The notes under the pieces are model-generated. The model did no database searches, was not told the DNA's origin, and worked only from the letters and a program-made list of their open reading frames with translations. Shown here in pieces: positions 1-5,425 of a stretch of 5,425 nucleotides of DNA. Position numbers and translations under genes: made by a program. Where the stretch lies: NCBI GenBank assembly GCA_947463755.1, contig CANHUK010000154.1, positions 1-5,425 on the forward strand, read 5' to 3'. Origin of the DNA: Chitinophagaceae bacterium. GTDB lineage: Bacteria > Bacteroidota > Bacteroidia > Chitinophagales > Chitinophagaceae. Each line of letters starts with the position of its first letter. Within the stretch, counting starts at the first letter, position 1.

Positions 1-1
1 G

Positions 2-3000
2 TTTGCGCTTTCAGCATCCCTGGACCTTTCCGCCCAATCAGACACCGAATTCTGGTTTGCGGCGCCCGATCTGCAAACGGCCCATGGCGACCGGCCCATT
101 CTGCTCAGGATCAGTGCCGGAGCGCAATCCGCCAACGTCAGCATCTCGATTCCCGCCAATCCCTCCGCGGGTGTGCAGAACGTTTTTGTGAATGCCAACA
201 GCTCTGTTTCGGTCGACCTGACCCCCCAGATCGATCTGATCGAAAACGGTACGCCCAACACCGTCATGCAAAAAGGACTGCTCATCAGCTCGACGGCGCG
301 GGTGTCCATCTATTATGACGTCAACCACAACTTCAATGGGGATCTGTACGCACTCAAAGGACGTAACGCGCTGGGCACTGTTTTCACGGTACCCATGCAA
401 ACGGAGTTCAACAACCGAACCATCAGCTCCGGACTGCCGCATACTGCGGATGTCATCATCGTGGCTACTGAAGATGGCACCCGCGTGGATGTGACCTGCA
501 AGAACCCACTCAGCGGACAGCCCGCGACCTTCAGCATCAACCTGCAACGCGGAGAGACCTATGTATTGACCGCACCGGGCATTACCGGAACGATAAAACC
601 CGGCGGTACCATCCTGCGCTCGAACAAACCGATCTCTGTATCTACCAAGGATGACTCCATCCTGCTTCCGGGGCAGAACTGCGCCGATACGGCAGGGGAT
701 CAACTCATCCCCGACCTGATGGCAGGCACGGAATACATCGTCACCAAGGGATACCTCAACATCTCTCCTGATAGTTACTATGTCTTCGCCACCCAGCCGA
801 ATACCACGGTCAAAGTGAACGGCGCCGTGGTCGCAACCCTGAATGCGCAGGGAGATCACTACATTGGCAGACTGTCGGATCCCTCATGTTATCTTGAATC
901 TGACAAGCCGGTGCAGGTGTTCCACATCACCGGCATCGGATGTGAGGTAGGCGGGGCGGTGATCCCCTCCGTGAAGTGTACGGGCTCGACCCGTGTGAAT
1001 GTCACCCGTGCCTCTGCGACGCAGACCTTCAGCATCAATGTGCTCGCCCCCACAGCGGTCACTGGAGATTTCACCATCAATGGCAACAATACCCTGCTAC
1101 CGGCGAACGGCTTCACGATCGTGCCGGGCACCAATGGGAAATGGTCCGTCGCCCGGATTACCCTTTCCCCAACGATTGCCGGCACCGGAGACCCGGTGGT
1201 CATAGAAAATCCGAACGGGAAATTCCACGTCGGCATCATCCAGGGCACACAGGTAAATACCGCCCGCTATGGTTATTTTTCTGATTTCAGTCTGAACGGC
1301 ATTGACCTGCAGGTACCCGGCCGGCCGGATATTGATGTCGCCGGTGGATGGACCATCTGCTACAATACGACGGCCCTCCTCAAAGCCGTCAACCTGGACG
1401 CCAACACCTGGAGCTGGGCAGGTCCCAATCAATTCAGCAGCACTGATACAAGCCTCAGGATCCCCGGATTTGACACCCGCGACACGGGATTGTACACCGT
1501 CACCATCACCGCTTCCGGCTGCGGCACGGCCAGTAAATCGGTCCGCCTGCTGATCGACAAGCCTGTGGCCATCCCCGATGCCGTCACCAACGGCTGCGAA
1601 AACGACAGCGTGAGATTCTTCAACCGCGCGACCGGTACGATCCGCGCCCTGTGGGACTTCGGCACAGCCGGGAAAATGGATACCACGGCAACCGCCACCC
1701 CCCGCGTTCGTTTCAACAGGGCCGGTGACCTGTCGGTGAAACTCCGGGTGACCTCCCCCCTGGGATGCGTTTCAGATGACAGCATCCACCGCTTCACCCT
1801 GTCTTCCATCCCCCTGGCCCGCTATGAGGTGCCGGCCGTGACCTGCGTGAACAAAGACCTGACCTTTACCGACCGCTCATCGATCACCACCGGCAGCATC
1901 GTACGCTGGAGCTGGGACCTGGCAGATGGCAACGGATTCCGATCCTTCCCGGCCAATACCCCGCAGACGGCCCGCTATCCGGTCCACGGCAACAAACCCG
2001 TGCGACTGATGGTCGAATCCCAGACCGGCTGCCTGAGCGACACCTTCAACCTCGCCTCCTTTTATGTGACGCCATACCCCAAACCCGGATTCATCGTGCC
2101 GGAAGTTTGCCTCGACGACGCCAATGCCGTGTTCACTGACACCACCCGCAGCCCCGACGGATTCAGCAGCTTCACCTACCGATGGGCTTTCAATGAGGGC
2201 GTGCCGCCCGTAGGTTTCGGCCCCATCGTACCGGCCTCCGAGATCACAGCCAAAAATCCATCCGTGAAATATCGGAAAGCGGACCTCTACCGGGTGAAAC
2301 TGGTCGTCGATGCCCGGGGTTGCACAGATTCCATCAGCCAGCCCTTCACCGTCAATGGGGCGAACCCTCTGCCGGCATTCGATATACTCCGGCCGGACAC
2401 GCTCTGCGCCAATGACTCCGTCCGCATTCGGAACCTGTCGACCGTGGACTTCGGGGTGGTGACGCGACTGGAAATTTTCTGGGACCCCGCTGATCCAACA
2501 CGCAAGACGGTGGATGAATATCCCTTCGTCGGGAAGACCTATGCCTGGAGATACCCCGACTTCCAGTCGCCCGCCGACCGGAGCTACGATATCACCCTGC
2601 GGGCCTATTCCGGAGATGCGTCTTCCTGCAGCAAGACCATCACCAAACGCGTCACGCTCAATGCTTCTCCCCGGGTCACTTTCGATCCATTGCCTGGCAT
2701 CTGCCTCGATGCCGATGCCCGACGGATCACTCAGGCATCCATCGATCCGCGGGTAGCCGCAACCGTTAGTTTCACGGGGCCGGGGGTGGATCCGGATGGG
2801 CTATTCCATCCCGGCCGCGCAGACACAGGTACGCACAGCATCCGGTACCTGGCCGTGTCCGCAAAAGGTTGCCGGGATTCGGCAGACCGGAACATCATCG
2901 TATGGCCGCTGCCGACGGCCGCCTTCAGCGTCAGCACCCCTGTCTGCGAACGCAACGATATCACTTTCACCGACCGATCCCGGGCCAACGCCGGAAATCT

Positions 3001-4195
3001 GATCGAATGGGCATGGGACTATGGAGATGGCACCCCGAACAATGTGCTAACCAACGGTAACGCACACACGCACATTTTCAATGTCTGGAGAAATACAACA
3101 GTCCGTCTCCGCGTCCGCACCGACAACGGTTGCCTGTCGCCTGTGAGGGACAGTACCCTGCAGGTCCACCCGCTCCCCAGGCCTGCCTTCGACCTGCCCC
3201 AGGCTTGTCTTCCGGAGGCGCGCGTCACCTTCACCAACAACACGTCCATCCCCGATGGAACAACGTCCGGACTCTCCTGGCGATGGACCTTCGGAGACCC
3301 TTCGCAGCCGGCCGCCACAACGGCGAAAGACGGACAGCATACCTATTTCTCCAAGGGAAGCTATCCCGTGAAACTCGTGGCCACCAGCGCCGCAGGCTGC
3401 CGCGACTCCTTACAGCAAAATTTCTCCGGGATCTTCAGCCAGCCCCGCGCAGGCTTTCAGAGTGCCGACTCCGCCTGCACGGACATGAACATCCTGTTCA
3501 CCGATACCAGCCGGACCGAAAGAGGCACCTTCACCGAATACTTCTGGGATATGGGCGACGGGCGCAGCTCCACCTTGCCCGTCTTCAGGCATGCCTATGG
3601 AACGGCGGGCACGTATCGGGTATCGGTTTTTGCCAACACTTCCATCGGTTGCCGTTCGGATACCGCAGTCAAAACCATCAACGTCTTCGCATACCCGCAG
3701 ATCTCTGCCGGCCCTGACCTCTTCGTACTCGACGACGGACAGAAACAAGTCCAGGCAACCGCCACCGGCACCATCACGGCGTATCGATGGTCGCCGCCCG
3801 ACTATCTCAGCGACACAACCATCCTGAAGCCCGTCATCGCCCGCCCACAGGAAGACAAAACCTACACGCTCACCGTCACAGGCCGCGGTGGCTGCATCTC
3901 CCGGGATGATATGAACATGACCGTACTCCGGCTGCCGACCCCACCCAATACCTTCACCCCCAATGGAGACGGGATCAACGACGCATGGGATGTCCGATAC
4001 CTGGACCAATACCCGGGATGTGTGGTGGAAGTTTTCAACACGCAGGGAAAAATGCTTTTCCGATCGATCGGCTATCAGAAGCCCTGGGACGGAAGGCATA
4101 ATGGTAATGCACTGCCCGCCGGCACCTACTATTATGTCATAGACCCACGCAACGGACGAAAGAAAATGGCGGGATACATCACCATATTGAGGTAA
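2..4195 (+). CDS. Giant T9SS-secreted surface protein: IgGFc-binding-like N-terminus, about ten Ig/PKD modules, type-B sorting domain (5' partial)
   Basis: The frame is open from base 2 to the TAA at 4193-4195, giving 1397 visible residues; the start lies upstream. The first residues (…LDLSAQSDTEFWFAAPDL) look like the end of a signal peptide followed by the mature N-terminus, so probably only 10-20 codons are missing. The GTG at 173 is internal, because the good N-terminal motif lies before it. Residues ~13-430 (to base ~1291) resemble the IgGFc-binding N-terminal family of bacterial surface proteins: the FW(F)AAPD opening, a 'G-T-E-Y-I-V' strand and an 'S-D-K-P-V-Q-V-F' strand. Bases ~1304-3940 encode Ig/PKD-like modules, with WDYGDG at ~3013 and WDMGDG at ~3545 as the clearest PKD signatures. 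Residues 1316-1397 form a classic T9SS type-B (CHU_C/gliding-type) sorting domain: FTPNGDGIND, then VEVFNTQGKMLF, PWDG, LPAGTYYYVI, ending GYITILR. The inferred role is a long cell-surface or released adhesin-like protein. Its ligand is unknown, and the family name does not prove IgG binding. Confidence 0.93.
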   Translation, partial: FALSASLDLSAQSDTEFWFAAPDLQTAHGDRPILLRISAGAQSANVSISIPANPSAGVQNVFVNANSSVSVDLTPQIDLIENGTPNTVMQKGLLISSTARVSIYYDVNHNFNGDLYALKGRNALGTVFTVPMQTEFNNRTISSGLPHTADVIIVATEDGTRVDVTCKNPLSGQPATFSINLQRGETYVLTAPGITGTIKPGGTILRSNKPISVSTKDDSILLPGQNCADTAGDQLIPDLMAGTEYIVTKGYLNISPDSYYVFATQPNTTVKVNGAVVATLNAQGDHYIGRLSDPSCYLESDKPVQVFHITGIGCEVGGAVIPSVKCTGSTRVNVTRASATQTFSINVLAPTAVTGDFTINGNNTLLPANGFTIVPGTNGKWSVARITLSPTIAGTGDPVVIENPNGKFHVGIIQGTQVNTARYGYFSDFSLNGIDLQVPGRPDIDVAGGWTICYNTTALLKAVNLDANTWSWAGPNQFSSTDTSLRIPGFDTRDTGLYTVTITASGCGTASKSVRLLIDKPVAIPDAVTNGCENDSVRFFNRATGTIRALWDFGTAGKMDTTATATPRVRFNRAGDLSVKLRVTSPLGCVSDDSIHRFTLSSIPLARYEVPAVTCVNKDLTFTDRSSITTGSIVRWSWDLADGNGFRSFPANTPQTARYPVHGNKPVRLMVESQTGCLSDTFNLASFYVTPYPKPGFIVPEVCLDDANAVFTDTTRSPDGFSSFTYRWAFNEGVPPVGFGPIVPASEITAKNPSVKYRKADLYRVKLVVDARGCTDSISQPFTVNGANPLPAFDILRPDTLCANDSVRIRNLSTVDFGVVTRLEIFWDPADPTRKTVDEYPFVGKTYAWRYPDFQSPADRSYDITLRAYSGDASSCSKTITKRVTLNASPRVTFDPLPGICLDADARRITQASIDPRVAATVSFTGPGVDPDGLFHPGRADTGTHSIRYLAVSAKGCRDSADRNIIVWPLPTAAFSVSTPVCERNDITFTDRSRANAGNLIEWAWDYGDGTPNNVLTNGNAHTHIFNVWRNTTVRLRVRTDNGCLSPVRDSTLQVHPLPRPAFDLPQACLPEARVTFTNNTSIPDGTTSGLSWRWTFGDPSQPAATTAKDGQHTYFSKGSYPVKLVATSAAGCRDSLQQNFSGIFSQPRAGFQSADSACTDMNILFTDTSRTERGTFTEYFWDMGDGRSSTLPVFRHAYGTAGTYRVSVFANTSIGCRSDTAVKTINVFAYPQISAGPDLFVLDDGQKQVQATATGTITAYRWSPPDYLSDTTILKPVIARPQEDKTYTLTVTGRGGCISRDDMNMTVLRLPTPPNTFTPNGDGINDAWDVRYLDQYPGCVVEVFNTQGKMLFRSIGYQKPWDGRHNGNALPAGTYYYVIDPRNGRKKMAGYITILR
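1304..3940 (+). repeat. Protein-level tandem array of Ig/PKD-like modules inside the giant surface protein
   Basis: About ten modules of 75-100 residues follow each other. Approximate starts are bases 1304 (Ig-like), 1568, 1823, 2099, 2390, 2690 (Ig-like, with a 'G-P-G-V-D-P-D-G-L-F' turn), 2930, 3195, 3465 and 3706 (Ig-like, with 'L-F-V-L-D-D-G' then 'Y-R-W-S-P-P'). Most open with a Cys followed by a strand such as ITFTDRS or VTFTNNT. They then carry a W-x-(F/Y/M) turn and end with a strand of the type V-x-L-x-V-x-(S/T)-x-x-GC. The modules have diverged a lot in DNA sequence, so this is a repeat of folds and not a recent DNA duplication. Boundaries are judged by eye. Modules of this kind are known as stiff beta-sandwich spacers in Bacteroidota surface proteins. 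Confidence 0.75.
3947..4192 (+). other. T9SS type-B C-terminal sorting domain
   Basis: The last 82 residues fit the type-B sorting signal of the Bacteroidota type IX secretion system. Features seen are N-T-F-T-P-N-G-D-G-I-N-D at the start, Y-P-G-C-V-V-E-V-F-N-T-Q-G in the middle, W-D-G, the L-P-A-G-T-Y-Y-Y turn and the terminal G-Y-I-T-I-L-R strand. In known members this domain takes the protein across the outer membrane after Sec export, for display or release. The protein should therefore be outside the cell. The secretion machinery itself is not encoded in this window. Confidence 0.93.
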
Positions 4196-4204
4196 CGGAT
4201 CGAT

Positions 4205-4258
4205 CGCATTAGGGTCCTCGGGCGTTTTTATCCTTTTTTTAGGACTCCGGATGATGCG
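4205..4258 (+). terminator. T-rich inverted repeat between genes 1 and 2; possible terminator or leader structure
   Basis: GGGTCCT at 4212-4218 can pair with AGGACTC at 4241-4247 (seven pairs, one G-U). CGCAT at 4205-4209 can pair with ATGCG at 4254-4258 outside an asymmetric internal loop of 2 and 6 bases. The 22-base apical loop contains T5 (4225-4229) and T7 (4234-4240). It lies 10-63 bases past the stop of the giant gene. The T-runs sit in the loop instead of after the stem, so it is not a textbook intrinsic terminator. It could also be part of the leader of the next gene, or chance. Confidence 0.3.
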
Positions 4259-4300
4259 TCTTTCCCCGATCCGTTCGTACTTCGCTGCAAACGAAACACC

Positions 4301-4951
4301 GTGTACAGTTACATCCGCCTCACGCTCCTGCTTTGCCTATCCCTGACCCATAGATCCGCCGCTGCCCGGACAGACACCATCCCGGGGCTGCCGCAATATG
4401 CCCATGCGTTGCAGGATCCCGCGCTCCGACATGCCTTCACCGCATCGGATGCACGCTACCTCTCCCGCATAGAACGCGAGATCATCCATGTGATCAATCT
4501 CATGCGCCTCGATCCGCCGGGCTTCGCGGAAAAAGTGGTGAAGTCGTACCCCGACCAGACCGGAGATCCGGACCTGCGCCGGTCTTCTTACTTCAAAAGC
4601 CTGCTGAAAGACCTTGCCAGTGCCAGTCCGCTTCCTGTCCTGAAGCCTGACGAAGTCCTGTTCAATTATGCCCGCTGTCATGCCACCCGCTCCGGCCTCA
4701 CCGGCTATGTCGGGCATGAACGCTCCAAACCCTGCGAAGAAAGTAAGAACTACGGCGGTGAATGTTGTCAGTATGGCATGGAGGACGCCCTCGGTGTGGT
4801 CATGGAACTACTCATCGACCAGAACATTCCCGATCTCGGCCATCGAAAGATCCTGATGACCGGATTCACACACATCGGCGTGGCCATGCGGCCGCATAAG
4901 ACCTATCGTATGAACACCGTCCTGGACCTTGGGAATGGTCAGATGCCCTGA
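4301..4951 (+). CDS. Secreted CAP-domain (SCP/PR-1-like) protein
   Basis: This is a 216-residue protein. The GTG at 4301 is chosen because no ATG, GTG or TTG lies in frame between the previous stop and it, and because it gives a plausible Sec signal peptide: MYSYIR, a leucine-rich core at residues 7-15, and likely cleavage after the S-A-A-A stretch at 19-22. The upstream sequence is A-rich (aaacgaaacacc) without a clear Shine-Dalgarno site, as is common in Bacteroidota. Residues ~57-210 fit a CAP domain. The first helix is E-I-I-H-V-I-N-L-M-R-L-D-P-P-G-F, followed by H127, then GH at 138-139, GGE at 152-154 and GHRKIL at 180-185, then F-T-H-I-G-V-A and a final strand T-V-L-D-L. H139, E154 and H181 match the conserved polar pocket of the family. 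Bacterial CAP proteins are exported, but their biochemical role is mostly unknown, so no substrate is assigned. It lies 105 bp after the giant gene and 62 bp before the esterase-like gene, on the same strand. Confidence 0.88.
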   Translation: MYSYIRLTLLLCLSLTHRSAAARTDTIPGLPQYAHALQDPALRHAFTASDARYLSRIEREIIHVINLMRLDPPGFAEKVVKSYPDQTGDPDLRRSSYFKSLLKDLASASPLPVLKPDEVLFNYARCHATRSGLTGYVGHERSKPCEESKNYGGECCQYGMEDALGVVMELLIDQNIPDLGHRKILMTGFTHIGVAMRPHKTYRMNTVLDLGNGQMP

Positions 4952-5013
4952 CCATCGACACAGGAACGCCCCCTGCCGGCGGAAAGTTGAGGCCGTTTGC
5001 TTATATTCATTCC
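4952..5013 (+). other. Short intergenic gap between the CAP and CE15-like genes
   Basis: This gap is 62 bp. A small CGCC/GGCG pairing (4967-4970 with 4978-4981) is present without a following T-run, so no intrinsic terminator is supported. The stretch just before the ATG is AT-rich (ttatattcattcc), which suits Bacteroidota translation starts. No promoter with correct TTG / TAnnTTTG spacing is visible. Co-transcription of the two genes is possible but unproven. Confidence 0.4.
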
Positions 5014-5425
5014 ATGAAAAGGAGTTACTGCGATCGCCTCGCCCTGGTGCTGCTGACCGCCTGCACCACAACCCAGTTGCACGCACAAACCTATAACTAC
5101 GAGGAGTCGAAAGCCGGAACCTACACCCTGCCTGAATTGCTGATGACAAGCTCCGGCCAAACCATCAAAGACCGGGGTGGATGGGAGCGGACACGTCGAC
5201 CCGAGATCATGAAATCGTACACAGAGCAGGTGTACGGACGCATACCCGGAAAACCGGCGGGGATGAGATTCCGGACGATCAGTACCGACGCTGCGGCCCT
5301 CGGCGGACGGGCCATTCGCAAAGAGATCGAAATCATCTTTGGGAAGGCATCGGATGCCCCCGTGCTGCATCTCGTCCTTTGGCTACCCACAGGCGTGAAG
5401 AAAGCGCCCGTTTTCATCGGCCTCA
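5014..5425 (+). CDS. CE15-like glucuronoyl esterase / acetylxylan-esterase-annotated hydrolase, N-terminal part (3' partial)
   Basis: An ATG at 5014 opens a frame that runs off the right edge, with 137 codons visible. The N-terminus is an export signal: MKRSYCDR, then LALVLLTA, then C17, with an alternative cleavage at L-H-A before Q25. The mature part starts Y-N-Y-E-E-S-K and continues Y-T-L-P-E-L-L, then G-W-E-R-T-R-R-P-E-I at ~56-65, Q-V-Y-G-R-I-P-G-K-P at ~72-81, an A-L-G-G-(R)-A-I-R-K-E strand at ~94-103 and V-L-H-L-V-L-W-L-P at ~116-124, ending in P-V-F-I-G-L. This order is typical of bacterial CE15 4-O-methyl-glucuronoyl methylesterases, alpha/beta hydrolases that cut ester links between glucuronoxylan and lignin. 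They are often annotated as acetylxylan esterases. The nucleophile Ser motif, acid and His lie beyond the window, so activity cannot be judged. No SusC/D or xylanase is visible nearby. Confidence 0.8.
   Translation, partial: MKRSYCDRLALVLLTACTTTQLHAQTYNYEESKAGTYTLPELLMTSSGQTIKDRGGWERTRRPEIMKSYTEQVYGRIPGKPAGMRFRTISTDAAALGGRAIRKEIEIIFGKASDAPVLHLVLWLPTGVKKAPVFIGL

Noticed and set aside
173..175. GTG as the start of the giant gene
   Set aside because: The frame stays open to base 2. The upstream codons encode a signal-peptide end and the F-W-F-A-A-P-D motif typical of the mature N-terminus.
38..859. A 273-codon open frame on the - strand
   Set aside because: It lies opposite the strongly supported IgGFc-like region. 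Its translation has no recognisable domain, and such antisense frames are expected in GC-rich coding DNA.
2..1291. A literal claim that the head domain binds immunoglobulin
   Set aside because: The resemblance is to a family named after an animal protein. Nothing in the sequence shows that this bacterial member binds IgG.
3130..3717. A 195-codon open frame on the + strand in another frame
   Set aside because: It is fully inside the large gene. Its Arg/Pro/His-rich translation is typical of an out-of-frame reading.
3410..4099. A 229-codon open frame on the - strand
   Set aside because: It overlaps the last PKD modules and the T9SS domain on the opposite strand. The translation is low in recognisable features and fits a codon-bias shadow.
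4987..5009. A Bacteroidota-type promoter (TTG … TAnnTTTG) before the CE15-like gene
   Set aside because: TATATTCA matches only four of the six fixed positions. The spacing from the TTG is about 12 instead of about 19-20 bases, and the start codon would be only a few bases away.
1..5425. Mobile elements, CRISPR arrays, tRNA or rRNA genes
   Set aside because: I saw no transposase, integrase, terminal inverted repeats, regularly spaced direct repeats or RNA-gene sequence.

Overview
The window looks like part of a GC-rich Bacteroidota chromosome, most likely from the Chitinophagaceae or a neighbouring family. The main evidence is the type IX secretion (T9SS) type-B C-terminal domain on the first gene. 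The protein families, the absence of strong Shine-Dalgarno sites and the export signals on the other two genes agree with this. The family-level placement is inference, because no rRNA or housekeeping marker is present.

Layout: three genes, all on the + strand. (1) Bases 2-4195 hold a giant secreted protein that is open at the left edge. It has an IgGFc-binding-like N-terminal region, then about ten Ig/PKD-like modules, then a T9SS type-B sorting domain. (2) After a 105-bp gap with a T-rich inverted-repeat structure, bases 4301-4951 encode a small exported CAP (SCP/PR-1-like) protein with a GTG start. (3) After a 62-bp gap, a gene starts at 5014 and runs off the right edge. It encodes the N-terminal part of an exported protein resembling CE15 glucuronoyl esterases.

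All three products appear to be exported, so the window is a cell-envelope and extracellular-function neighbourhood. Nothing shows that they act in one pathway. The short gap between genes 2 and 3 would allow co-transcription. No SusC/SusD pair, regulator, mobile element, RNA gene or CRISPR array is visible.

I found no convincing new system. The points most worth a second look are in the large protein: nine consecutive modules that each carry a matched cysteine pair, and repeated D-S/T-x O-glycosylation-like sequons placed just after those cysteines. The inverted repeat between genes 1 and 2 and a local excess of GATCGATC-type palindromes are weaker observations.
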